From Acinetobacter dispersus (GTDB taxonomy: Bacteria; Pseudomonadota; Gammaproteobacteria; Pseudomonadales; Moraxellaceae): DNA of 64,000 nt. Location: NCBI RefSeq assembly GCF_009884975.1, contig NZ_CP041970.1:2232001-2296000 (forward strand), written 5' to 3'. A program made the translations under genes and the position numbers. The notes under the pieces are model-generated. The model searched no databases. It was given only the letters and a program-made list of their open reading frames with translations, and was not told the DNA's origin. Of the stretch, positions 44,974 through 53,262 are shown in pieces (the first letter of the stretch is position 1; each line of letters begins with the position of its first letter).

Positions 44974-46137
44974 ATGTCTGAACAAGATAAACCCGAACAG
45001 AATCCAGCTCCAGATAACGAGCAAAAAGAAACACCCGAAACTGTAAAATCACCTGAGACTGTCGTGCAAATGCCACCACCGCCTCCACCACCGACCAGTA
45101 AGTTGATTAAGACCAAAAGCTCAACACTTTGGTGGATGTTATTGGTGCTGTTGGTTGGAATCACCATTATTTTATGGGCATGGCGCATTGGCCCCTTTCA
45201 TACAGCCGTTGAACAAACGGACAATAGTTATGTAAAAGGTAAAACCACGATTCTGTCATCACAGATCAATGGCTACATCAAAGATGTCTTAGTCAAAGAC
45301 TTTGATCAGGTCAAGCAAGGTCAGGTATTGATGCATATCGATGCCACCACCTATGATCAAAAAGTGACACAGGCGGTTTCTGGTGTGGAGCAGGCAGAAA
45401 ATAGTCTTGCCAATCAGACTCAAGCCATCGCACAACGTCAGGCCGATGTCACAGCAGCTCAAGCCAAACTTGATCAGGTCAAGGCACAATACGATTTGTC
45501 TGTAGCTCAATTAAAACGCTATCAGCAACTTGGTGATAGTGGTGCGGCTTCAAAATCTGAACAAGATAAAGCAGCAGCCGATGCACAAAACAATCATGCT
45601 TTACTGAAACAGGCTGAAGCCAATATTTTAGTCGCGCAAGAGGCTTTGAAAACAGCTCAAGTGGCACAATCGGGTTTAAAAGCGCAAGTAAATAGCGCGC
45701 AGGCTCAACTTGATCAGGCCAATACCACCAAGGATTACAGTACCATTGTTGCCCCTTTGGATGGCCAGTTGGGTGAAGTCAATCCACGGGTCGGGCAATA
45801 CGTTGCGGCAGGAACACAATTGCTTTATCTGATTCCAAACCAAACATGGGTGATTGCCAACTTTAAGGAAACTCAGATTGCCAATATGAAAATTGGACAA
45901 AAAGCCTACTTCACGGTTGATGCCATGAATCACCAAAAATTTACGGGTCATGTTGAACAAATTTCCCCAGCAGCAGGTTCTGAATTTAGTGTGCTCAAAC
46001 CAGATAATGCGACAGGTAACTTCACCAAAGTGGTACAACGTATTTCCGTGCGTATTGCGATAGATCCAAATCAAAAAGGCATCGAAAATTTACGTCCAGG
46101 CATGTCGGTAATCACTTCTGTGGATACCGACTCCTAA
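44974..46137 (+). CDS. HlyD/EmrA-type membrane fusion protein
   Basis: 387 residues. The N-terminal 40 residues are acidic and Gln/Pro-rich and include a run of proline in PPPPPPPTSK. One membrane helix (LWWMLLVLLVGITIILWAWR) anchors the protein. Then come the lipoyl half-motif VEQTDNSYVKGKTTILSSQI, a long periplasmic coiled-coil hairpin rich in Ala/Gln, the second lipoyl half VAPLDGQLGEVNPRVGQYVA and a beta-barrel domain. It couples the MFS pump to an outer-membrane channel. It is the last gene of the TetR-MFS-HlyD operon. Confidence 0.9.
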   Translation: MSEQDKPEQNPAPDNEQKETPETVKSPETVVQMPPPPPPPTSKLIKTKSSTLWWMLLVLLVGITIILWAWRIGPFHTAVEQTDNSYVKGKTTILSSQINGYIKDVLVKDFDQVKQGQVLMHIDATTYDQKVTQAVSGVEQAENSLANQTQAIAQRQADVTAAQAKLDQVKAQYDLSVAQLKRYQQLGDSGAASKSEQDKAAADAQNNHALLKQAEANILVAQEALKTAQVAQSGLKAQVNSAQAQLDQANTTKDYSTIVAPLDGQLGEVNPRVGQYVAAGTQLLYLIPNQTWVIANFKETQIANMKIGQKAYFTVDAMNHQKFTGHVEQISPAAGSEFSVLKPDNATGNFTKVVQRISVRIAIDPNQKGIENLRPGMSVITSVDTDS

Positions 46138-46203
46138 CGCAAGACTGACATTCTCAATCAAATACATTTACAATGTGATCAAATCCATTTCCCTTGTTCG
46201 AAA

Positions 46204-47076
46204 ATGTTTGATCACATTGCTTTTCCAACACCCTATCAAACATTACAACTGCCCTATTCGGTTCAAGTAACAGTCAAACGTCTTGATCTGATTCATCCCC
46301 ATATTTCAGGCAATAAGTTTTTTAAGCTGAAATACAACCTGCTCGCTGCTCAACAACAGGGCTTTTCTCAAGTACTGACTTTTGGTGGTGCTTTCTCCAA
46401 TCATATCGCCGCAACGGCGTATGCCGCGCAACACTTCGGTTTTCAAAGTATCGGTATGATTCGTGGCGAGGAACTTAGCTCACAGACCTTAAATCCAACC
46501 CTTCAAACTGCACACGATTTTGGTATGCAATTGCATTTTGTCAGCCGAGCTGAGTATCGACTGCGTCATGAAGTGGAATATTTACAACAATTACAACAGC
46601 GATATCCGCAAGCCTTTATCATTCCAGAAGGCGGCAGCAATGCACTTGCTTTGCAAGGGACTCAGGAAATTTTGAGCGAAAATGATCGGGAAAATTATGA
46701 TGTGATTTGCTGTGCAGTTGGAACTGGTGGAACCATTGCAGGGCTGATTGAAAGCAGCTCAACACAACAACAGGTTTTAGGCTTTTCTGCATTGAAAGGC
46801 GACTTTTTAAAGCAGGATATTCAACAGTGGACCAATAAGCAGAACTGGTCTTTAACCGATGCCTACTGTTGTGGTGGCTACGCTAAAACCAATTCTGAAC
46901 TGCTGCAATTTATGCAGCAATTTGAACAACGCTACGCAATTCCTTTAGAACAAGTCTATACCGCCAAAATGATGATGGGGCTATTCGATTTAATTCAACA
47001 AAATCACTTTCCTGCAAATACACGTATTTTGGTGATTCATACGGGTGGGTTACAAGGAAAGTTGAAAGCATACTAA
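46204..47076 (+). CDS. ACC deaminase/D-cysteine desulfhydrase family PLP enzyme
   Basis: 290-residue fold-type II PLP enzyme. The PLP lysine lies in SGNKFFKLKYNLLAAQQQG, followed by FGGAFSNHIAATAYAAQHFG and the phosphate-binding GTGGTIAGLIESS. The C-terminal ILVIHTGGLQG is typical. Members either open 1-aminocyclopropane-1-carboxylate or split D-cysteine. Bacterial homologues of this shortened form are mostly desulfhydrase-like, but the sequence alone does not decide. It stands alone between the efflux operon and the flavoprotein gene. Confidence 0.85.
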   Translation: MFDHIAFPTPYQTLQLPYSVQVTVKRLDLIHPHISGNKFFKLKYNLLAAQQQGFSQVLTFGGAFSNHIAATAYAAQHFGFQSIGMIRGEELSSQTLNPTLQTAHDFGMQLHFVSRAEYRLRHEVEYLQQLQQRYPQAFIIPEGGSNALALQGTQEILSENDRENYDVICCAVGTGGTIAGLIESSSTQQQVLGFSALKGDFLKQDIQQWTNKQNWSLTDAYCCGGYAKTNSELLQFMQQFEQRYAIPLEQVYTAKMMMGLFDLIQQNHFPANTRILVIHTGGLQGKLKAY

Positions 47077-47131
47077 AAGCCGCGTAAATCTTTTATAATT
47101 GCCCGCTTTTCCTCTTTCGAGTATTTCCCCC

Positions 47132-48328
47132 ATGGTTCATCAAGTTGATGTTGTTGTTTTAGGTGCTGGTGCATCGGGCTTGATGTTGGCTGCAGAAGCA
47201 GGCAAACGTGGGCGCTCGGTTGTGGTATTGGAAAAAGCCAATAAAGTGGGTAAGAAAATTCTGATGTCAGGTGGTGGTAAATGTAACTTTACCAATCTGG
47301 ATGTTGAACCATCTAATTACCTTTCTGAAAATCCACATTTCGTCATCTCAGCCTTAACCCGTTATACCAACTGGGACTTTATTGGTTTAGTGTGTGAATA
47401 CGGCATCGAATATGAAGAGCGTAAACATGGGCAATTGTTTACCTTAAAAGGGGCTAAAGAAATTCTTGAACTTTTGCTATCTGAATGTAGCAAAACCAAA
47501 CGGGTTGAAATTCAAACCCATTGTGAAGTAGAGCAAGTCACAGCCCAAGCAGATTCAAGTTTTATCATTGAAACCAGTCAAGGAACCTATCAATGTGAAT
47601 CGCTAGTCGTTGCAACAGGTGGCTTATCTATTCCTACACTCGGAGGATCAGGCTTTGGTTATGAACTTGCACAGCAGTTCGGACATCATGTCTACCCAAC
47701 CCGTGCAGGTCTAGTTCCTTTCACTTTCTCCGATCAATTTAAAGCAGTTACTACACGTTTAAGTGGCAATGCCTTAGATGCAACGTTGGTGAATGATCGT
47801 CATCAATTTACGGAAGCTCTACTGTTCACCCATCGTGGTTTGAGTGGTCCAAGTTCATTACAACTTTCCAACTACTGGAACGTTGGGGAAAGCTTCAAGA
47901 TTGATTTTTTCCCAAGTCAGGAGCTGAATCAGTTCTTTAAAGACAAGAAAAAATCACAGCCTAAAGTACTGCTTCGTACATTACTGAGCGAATTTACAGC
48001 GAAAAGTATCGTACTGGAACTGCAACAATTAATTTGGGCTGAACAGAGCGAAACAGCGATTGGAAATCTGAGTGACCTGCAGCTTGAGCATATTGCAACA
48101 CAGCTACATGGCTTTACAGTAAAACCATCGGGTACTGAGGGTTATCGTACAGCAGAAGTGACACTTGGCGGTGTCGATACCAGCGAAGTTTCCTCTAAAA
48201 CCATGGAAAGCAAAAAACAGAAAGGTTTATATTTTATCGGGGAAGTACTCGATGTCACAGGACATTTAGGCGGCTATAACTTCCAATGGGCATGGTCTTC
48301 TGCGCAAGCCGCGGCTCAATTTGTTTAA
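47132..48328 (+). CDS. YhiN/HI0933-type NAD(P)/FAD-dependent oxidoreductase
   Basis: About 398 residues from ATG 47132 (MVHQVDVVVLGAGASGLMLA); an upstream in-frame extension is unlikely because the dinucleotide fold begins here. FAD-binding motifs: VVLGAGASGLMLAAEAGKRG, ILMSGGGKCNFTN (a family hallmark) and the closing GLYFIGEVLDVTGHLGGYNF. Function is unestablished for the family. A TATAAT at 47094-47099 may be its -10 box. Confidence 0.88.
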   Translation: MVHQVDVVVLGAGASGLMLAAEAGKRGRSVVVLEKANKVGKKILMSGGGKCNFTNLDVEPSNYLSENPHFVISALTRYTNWDFIGLVCEYGIEYEERKHGQLFTLKGAKEILELLLSECSKTKRVEIQTHCEVEQVTAQADSSFIIETSQGTYQCESLVVATGGLSIPTLGGSGFGYELAQQFGHHVYPTRAGLVPFTFSDQFKAVTTRLSGNALDATLVNDRHQFTEALLFTHRGLSGPSSLQLSNYWNVGESFKIDFFPSQELNQFFKDKKKSQPKVLLRTLLSEFTAKSIVLELQQLIWAEQSETAIGNLSDLQLEHIATQLHGFTVKPSGTEGYRTAEVTLGGVDTSEVSSKTMESKKQKGLYFIGEVLDVTGHLGGYNFQWAWSSAQAAAQFV

Positions 48329-48377
48329 TGCAATCTCATAAATAACAGCTTTCAGACTTCTTACGATGAGGTCTGCT

Positions 48378-48560
48378 CTAGTTATGTTCATCAGAAGAGT
48401 TGGCTGCTTCTGAGGTTGAAATTTGCTGGCTACTTTCAAGCGGTTTCTCTTTAGAAGAAGAGTTTGATTTAGTAATCACAAACTTATAAGCACTCGCTAA
48501 AAATCCGACAGTAATACCTGCAATAATAATCGGTGCGAATACTCGATTTGGCCTCTTCAT
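48378..48560 (-). CDS. Small single-pass membrane protein (60 residues)
   Basis: Begins MKRPNRVFAPIIIAGITVGF with one hydrophobic helix (about residues 8-28), then a Ser/Glu/Lys-rich hydrophilic tail ending SDEHN. A strong AGGAGA site eight bases before the ATG supports it as a real gene despite its size. It converges with the YhiN-like gene and lies downstream of the channel gene on the same strand. The region 48600-48700 shows no further gene. Confidence 0.7.
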   Translation of the reverse strand: MKRPNRVFAPIIIAGITVGFLASAYKFVITKSNSSSKEKPLESSQQISTSEAANSSDEHN

Positions 48561-48712
48561 TTCATTCTCCTATAGACTTTTTATTTAGAGACTAGAGATA
48601 CTTTATCTATAAATGAATTGCTTTTTAGGTCAATTTTTTGATTTGAGGCGTTTAAGCCTGCTCAAAATGCCGATTACAATCTCAAAATAAAGCTCAATAG
48701 CGCTTATACAAA

Positions 48713-48741
48713 CAAAACGACCACCCTGCTTAGAGTGGTCG
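48713..48741 (-). terminator. Terminator of the channel gene
   Basis: CGACCAC (48718-48724) pairs with GTGGTCG (48735-48741). On the minus strand the stem is followed by TTTTG. It lies 32 bp beyond the stop codon of the channel gene. Confidence 0.8.
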
Positions 48742-48772
48742 AATTGATTAAAAAAATCAAAGATTATTTTTA

Positions 48773-50395
48773 CTATTCATCCGAATATGGCGGAGTTGGT
48801 GGTGTTGGATTCGCCGGAGTATCTGATGACGTTGGCGTCGGACTCACAGGAGTCGTTGGTGCTGTTGGGCTCACAGGAACTACTGGCTTAACCTCATCCT
48901 TATGCAACGGATTTGGTTTATTGCCTTCAGTTTTTGCTTTATCTAAAAGATCCGTCAGCAAACGTTCCGCAGGTTGACGTCCTCCTAGACCAAAGGCCAA
49001 TGCAAATGCGACTGCAACTGAACCAAGTGTTAAACCAAATGCCAAATTCACAATGGAATCAGCGATACCCATGGCTTTTAAACCCATTGCAATCACTAAG
49101 CCCATAATGAGAATACGAACCAGATTGCCTAACCAACGTGAACTGTTGTATTCACCACGTTGTACAATATTCGCAACAATATTGGCCAGCCAAAAGCCGA
49201 TCACTAGAATCACAGCGCCAAGCAGGATGCTTGCACCAAACTGGATAAACATCGCAATCAATACACTAACTTGCTCTAATCCAAGTCGATTGGCTGCTTC
49301 TGAAACTGCAAACAGCATGGTAAAGAAAACAATTAAACAACCGATCACGTCAGAAACACGGGTTTGTCCAAGGAAGCGTTGTAAATCCAGCTTCATTGGA
49401 ATTTCATCAACGCCTGCGCCAGAGATCAGCTCAGCCACTAAACGCCCCACAAAACGGGAGACGATATAAGCCACAATTAGAATCAAACCAGCTGCAATGA
49501 TTTGTGGAATTGCATACATGATTTGATTAAGCATGGCAGTTGCAGGTTGAGAAATCGCTTGAATACCAAGAGCTTCAAAGGCCACTATTAAAGTAGTAAT
49601 AATGATGATGGCAAACACAAATGAGCCTAAGAATTTAGACACATTGGAGTTTTTAAACAGCCCCACCTTCTCCGCTTGTGCTTGCAAGCCTAGACTATTA
49701 CTCAAGCCTTCAACTATGCCACGCACAATTTTCGCAAGTATATAGCCCACAAAAATGATTACACCTGTAATAAACAGATTCGGTAGATAAGCAATTGCTT
49801 CATTCACCATATTCTGTACAGGGATCAGCAAACCAGTTAGACCTAAAATCGATAAAACAATTGGTAAGAACAGTAATAGAACCAACCAGTAAAAAATCTC
49901 GCCGATATTGGTACTGAGTGAACTCACACCAACTTCGCCACTTAATTTCTCATCTAACTCAGTTCTGGAAAGTACATTTGTTAGACCTGCACGAACCAAA
50001 CGTGCAACAATCCAGCCAATGAAACCCACAGCAACAGCAGCCAGCAAGTTCGGTATATAAGCGAGGACGCGACCCACCATATTGCTAAATGGATCGCTCA
50101 CACCACTAATATTTAAAACATTTAAAGCACCGACTACTGCAAGGATCATCACGAACCAAAATACCAGTTTGGACACGAGATTCTCAATATTTGGAGTACG
50201 ACCCGTTGCTGTAGACAACTTGTGATTGGTATCAAGCTTTTGCAATAATTTCTTTACGCCTGCTGCAATAACTAAAGCAACAATCCAACCAACAAGTAGG
50301 ATGACAACAGCAGCAAAGATAGGATGAAATTGATCCCAGTAATACATTGCATCAAATCCTCCGCGATTGGAGGGGTCACTAAAAAAATCATTCAT
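48773..50395 (-). CDS. Multi-helix mechanosensitive-type channel protein (conserved TM-helix repeats)
   Basis: 540-residue inner-membrane protein made of about five repeats of the conserved TM-helix module, recognisable at IPNLLAAVAVGFIGWIVARL, LPNLFITGVIIFVGYILAKI, IPQIIAAGLILIVAYIVSRF, LGAVILVIGFWLANIVANI and the N-terminal AVVILLVGWIVALVIAAGV. This architecture is annotated as small-conductance mechanosensitive channel (CmpX-like) in Pseudomonas and Acinetobacter. The classical MscS beta domain is not evident. The C-terminus is a disordered Pro/Thr/Ser tail with PVSPTAPTTPVSP-type repeats. Tiny membrane proteins lie on both sides. Confidence 0.82.
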   Translation of the reverse strand: MNDFFSDPSNRGGFDAMYYWDQFHPIFAAVVILLVGWIVALVIAAGVKKLLQKLDTNHKLSTATGRTPNIENLVSKLVFWFVMILAVVGALNVLNISGVSDPFSNMVGRVLAYIPNLLAAVAVGFIGWIVARLVRAGLTNVLSRTELDEKLSGEVGVSSLSTNIGEIFYWLVLLLFLPIVLSILGLTGLLIPVQNMVNEAIAYLPNLFITGVIIFVGYILAKIVRGIVEGLSNSLGLQAQAEKVGLFKNSNVSKFLGSFVFAIIIITTLIVAFEALGIQAISQPATAMLNQIMYAIPQIIAAGLILIVAYIVSRFVGRLVAELISGAGVDEIPMKLDLQRFLGQTRVSDVIGCLIVFFTMLFAVSEAANRLGLEQVSVLIAMFIQFGASILLGAVILVIGFWLANIVANIVQRGEYNSSRWLGNLVRILIMGLVIAMGLKAMGIADSIVNLAFGLTLGSVAVAFALAFGLGGRQPAERLLTDLLDKAKTEGNKPNPLHKDEVKPVVPVSPTAPTTPVSPTPTSSDTPANPTPPTPPYSDE

Positions 50396-50557
50396 GTTGT
50401 TATCCTTATAGTGTGTTTTTAAATCTTGCTAAAAATCCATTGATAAACGCTCTAGCATTAAGAACATGATTTATGGATACTTCCACCATAGTTTTTGTCT
50501 ATTTTCCAATCAATCAATGGCAGCACTAATACAACAAAAAGGTCTCATAATTTTGCA

Positions 50558-50590
50558 AAAAGCTCATTGATTCACACCAATGAGCTTTGT
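50558..50590 (-). terminator. Terminator of the 66-residue membrane protein gene
   Basis: AAAGCTCATTG (50560-50570) pairs with CAATGAGCTTT (50579-50589) around an eight-base loop. On the minus strand it is followed by a short interrupted T run. It lies 34 bp beyond the stop codon. Confidence 0.75.
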
Positions 50591-50623
50591 TTATGAATTA
50601 GTTTGGTCTAAAGATATGCCTGC

Positions 50624-50824
50624 TTAAGCATTCAGAATAGCCGACTGCATATGTGACATGATCACTTGAGCAGTTGGATTGGCCGAATGATCAGCAACCA
50701 TATATACAAGTAATGCAATCAGGAAGATTCCCACTAAAATCAGAATATAAACTGGTAATCTTCTCTTTTTGGTAATTTCTTCTTTGCTCGCCACATGAGG
50801 TTGTGGCTTACTAAAATCATGCAT
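50624..50824 (-). CDS. Small single-pass membrane protein (66 residues)
   Basis: The ATG at 50824 (MHDFSKPQPHVASKEEITKK) has GAGG about nine bases upstream and is preferred to ATG 50839, whose AGG abuts it. One helix, RLPVYILILVGIFLIALLVY, follows a basic KKRR stretch; a short periplasmic tail follows. No family recognised. It lies directly upstream of the channel gene on the same strand but has its own terminator. Confidence 0.7.
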   Translation of the reverse strand: MHDFSKPQPHVASKEEITKKRRLPVYILILVGIFLIALLVYMVADHSANPTAQVIMSHMQSAILNA

Positions 50825-50970
50825 GATAGCAACCCTCATCCTTGTTACTTTTCAAGTTTTATATTAACAATACCCTATGTAGCATTGTGTGAAGAAGCTT
50901 CGGACTATCGTTGCAGCAGTTGCAGAACTCTACTTTTATTATTTTATTTTTTGTTTAAAATATAGTCGGT

Positions 50971-50998
50971 TTTAGAATACGTTAAAATAAGCTATAAT
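50971..50998 (+). promoter_or_regulatory. Candidate promoter of the gene at 51029
   Basis: A consensus -10 TATAAT (50993-50998) is preceded after 16 bases by TTTAGA (50971-50976). The start codon lies about 24 bases downstream of the predicted transcript start. Confidence 0.55.
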
Positions 50999-51028
50999 AC
51001 GCGCCTTCTTTCTCAGCCGTTCTGCTTT

Positions 51029-51451
51029 ATGTCCTATAGCCAGCAAAGTGTTTCTCTTGATTTAGACACTGATGTCACACATCAATGTTTTTTACATCAC
51101 ACACGCGATGAACATTTGATTGGAATTATTGAGTTTAATAAACCAAGCTATATCCTGAAATGGGGCGATTTAGAGTACTTCCGTCGTCGTACAGAAGAGT
51201 TTTCAGTGATGCCATTGCCTGATTGTATCAATGCAATGATTGTCGATATTCGCAATGTACAGCCATTTTTAGACAATGAAGTTCCAATCCTGCCTTGGCG
51301 TTTACTTGAAGAAGATTGTCCAGTTCGTCTGGTCGTCCCACAAGATCGCTTGGAACATTATATCGGGCTGTTTGAACCAACCTGGTTAACCACAGATGTA
51401 GATACCGCGATTCAAGAAATTCGTGAATTTATGGATATGTTTGTTCATTAA
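51029..51451 (+). CDS. Unassigned 140-residue conserved-type protein
   Basis: No family recognised. It is soluble and acidic, with an alternating fold: DTDVTHQCFLHHTRDEHLIG at the N-terminus, a central FRRRTEEFSVMPLPDCINAM, PILPWRLLEEDCPVRLVVPQ, and a C-terminal helix IQEIREFMDMFVH. The pattern of strand-helix-strand with VVPQDRLEHYIGLF somewhat resembles STAS-type domains, but this is weak. A good promoter lies just upstream. It converges with fpr across a 27-bp gap. Confidence 0.65.
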   Translation: MSYSQQSVSLDLDTDVTHQCFLHHTRDEHLIGIIEFNKPSYILKWGDLEYFRRRTEEFSVMPLPDCINAMIVDIRNVQPFLDNEVPILPWRLLEEDCPVRLVVPQDRLEHYIGLFEPTWLTTDVDTAIQEIREFMDMFVH

Positions 51452-51478
51452 AACATATCCTCTTCCACGCACGACTTA

Positions 51479-52240
51479 TTACCAATAATTTTCTACCGCA
51501 ATATTGCCTTCGCCACGGCGATTCATGATTAAACCACGTCGCTTCAGTGCTTCTTTGGTATCTTCCACCATTTGCGGATTACCACATAACATCACATGAC
51601 TACTGTCTCGGTTAAAAGGTAGACCCACTGCTTTTTCTAATTCACCATTGGCAATTAAAACTGGTAAACGGTCATGTAGGGCTGCATTCGGATCACGGGT
51701 AATGATTGGAATGAACTTAAAGCCCGTATGCCCCTCACCAAACAATGCCGCAATCTCTTGGATACGTTCGACATAAGCCAGCTCAGATTCAGTACGTACG
51801 CTATATATCAAATTGATCTGCTGATATTTGCTCCATGTTTCAAAGTCTTGCAACATCGATAAAAATGGTGCTAACCCTGTGCCTGTACCCAATAACCATA
51901 AATCCTGCGGCAAAGGCTGCTGATAACGTGCCAGCGTTAAATATCCATAAGAGATTTTTTCAAGATAAAGCTCATCACCCACTTTTAGATGTTGTAGATT
52001 CGAGGTAAATGCCCCATCGGGAACAACAATTGAAAAGAATTCTAAAGTTTCATCGAAGGGTGAAGATACAACTGAATAAGCACGAACAACCAATTCCCCT
52101 TCAACCATTAAACCTATACGCGCGAACTGACCTGCGGTAAATTTAAAATGAGCTGGTCGGGTCATCGTGAAACTAAACAAATTATGAGTCCAACGGTGTA
52201 CAGACAAAACCTTTTCTAAGCTAAATTTTTCAATTGACAT
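51479..52240 (-). CDS. fpr: Ferredoxin/flavodoxin--NADP+ reductase
   Basis: 253-residue FAD enzyme passing electrons between NADPH and ferredoxin or flavodoxin, important in oxidative stress and Fe-S repair. The FAD motif is RAYSVVSSP at about residues 50-58, the NADP-binding motif is LLGTGTGLAPFLSML, and the late HVMLCGNPQMVEDT and the terminal VENYW are typical of the bacterial (Azotobacter/Pseudomonas) subclass. It is divergent from a LysR gene, an arrangement known for finR-fprA in pseudomonads. Confidence 0.92.
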   Translation of the reverse strand: MSIEKFSLEKVLSVHRWTHNLFSFTMTRPAHFKFTAGQFARIGLMVEGELVVRAYSVVSSPFDETLEFFSIVVPDGAFTSNLQHLKVGDELYLEKISYGYLTLARYQQPLPQDLWLLGTGTGLAPFLSMLQDFETWSKYQQINLIYSVRTESELAYVERIQEIAALFGEGHTGFKFIPIITRDPNAALHDRLPVLIANGELEKAVGLPFNRDSSHVMLCGNPQMVEDTKEALKRRGLIMNRRGEGNIAVENYW

Positions 52241-52325
52241 GATTTGAACGTGGCACGAAACAGTAGGCTCATGTTAGCATGATCGAATAATTGATGGATA
52301 CTCAAAAACATTAAGGCTATTTAAC

Positions 52326-53210
52326 ATGCGCATGACATTACGCCAGTTGGCTGTTTTCGTGGCGGTCGCTCAAGAAGGAACTGTTACCAAAGCGAGCGAT
52401 GCTGTCCGACTTACACAAAGTGCGGCAAGTATGGCTTTAGCAGATTTAGAAGATGGTCTCGGTGCACCACTCTTTGATCGTTTGGGTAAACGATTACAAC
52501 TCAATGATTTGGGACGTTTTTTACTCCCACAAGCTTTAGAAATTTTAGGTCGCTGTGATTCTTTTGAACAAGCGGCTAAGGGTGAATTACAAAGTATTGA
52601 TCTACGCTTAGGCGCAACGCTTACCATCAGTGATTATTTAATGCCTGATTTGATGGCTGACTTCTTACAACGTCATCCAAAAGCCCATTTACAATTACAA
52701 GTCGGCAATACCCGTCAAATGATTGAAGCCGTCAATCAATTTCAACTGGATTTAGCTTTAATTGAAGGCTCTTGCCACTTACCCCAATTGCAATGCATCC
52801 ATTGGCGCGATGACGAGTTAGCGGTTTGTTGTGCACCTGATCATCCCTTAGCACAGTTGAACCGCCCAATCAGTCCAGCTGATTTTAATGATGTTGAATG
52901 GATTTTACGTGAGGAAGGTTCAGGTACACGTGAAGTGTTTGACAATGCTATTTTACAAGACCTTCCTGATGCCAATATCCGTTTAACGCTAGGTCATAAT
53001 GAAGCGATTTTAAAAATTGTAGCAGGCGGTTTAGGCATGTCTTGTGTTTCAAGACTGGCGATTGAGCCGCTACAAGAAAAAGGTCAGTTGGTGATTATCG
53101 ATACACCTTTCTGGGAATTAACTCGCCCCCTCTACATGCTCGTGCATCGTCAGAAGTATCAAGGACCAGGGTTAAAAGCCTTTTTGCAATTCTGCGAAGA
53201 TCAGGTTTAA
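52326..53210 (+). CDS. LysR family regulator (FinR-like by position)
   Basis: 294 residues. The winged helix-turn-helix occupies residues 1-62 (LRQLAVFVAVAQEGTVTKAS, then TQSAASMALADLEDGLGAPL), and the rest is the periplasmic-binding-protein-like effector domain with VQVG-type and GLGMSCVSRLA segments. In Pseudomonas, FinR is encoded divergently from fprA and activates it under oxidative stress; the same geometry here suggests a similar role by inference. The 85-bp intergenic region must hold both promoters. It ends at a strong bidirectional terminator. Confidence 0.85.
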   Translation: MRMTLRQLAVFVAVAQEGTVTKASDAVRLTQSAASMALADLEDGLGAPLFDRLGKRLQLNDLGRFLLPQALEILGRCDSFEQAAKGELQSIDLRLGATLTISDYLMPDLMADFLQRHPKAHLQLQVGNTRQMIEAVNQFQLDLALIEGSCHLPQLQCIHWRDDELAVCCAPDHPLAQLNRPISPADFNDVEWILREEGSGTREVFDNAILQDLPDANIRLTLGHNEAILKIVAGGLGMSCVSRLAIEPLQEKGQLVIIDTPFWELTRPLYMLVHRQKYQGPGLKAFLQFCEDQV

Positions 53211-53223
53211 TTTATTTAAGAAT

Positions 53224-53254
53224 AAAAAAACGCTTCCGATTGGAAGCGTTTTTT
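53224..53254. terminator. Bidirectional terminator
   Basis: ACGCTTCC-GATT-GGAAGCGT with A and T runs of six to seven bases lies between the convergent LysR (53210) and TonB-receptor (53263) stop codons. Confidence 0.92.
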
Positions 53255-53262
53255 ATTTTCAT

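Noticed and set aside
48351..48374. Hairpin CAGACTTC...GAGGTCTG as a terminator between convergent genes
   Set aside because: It has a mismatch or wobble in an eight-base stem and no T run on either strand.
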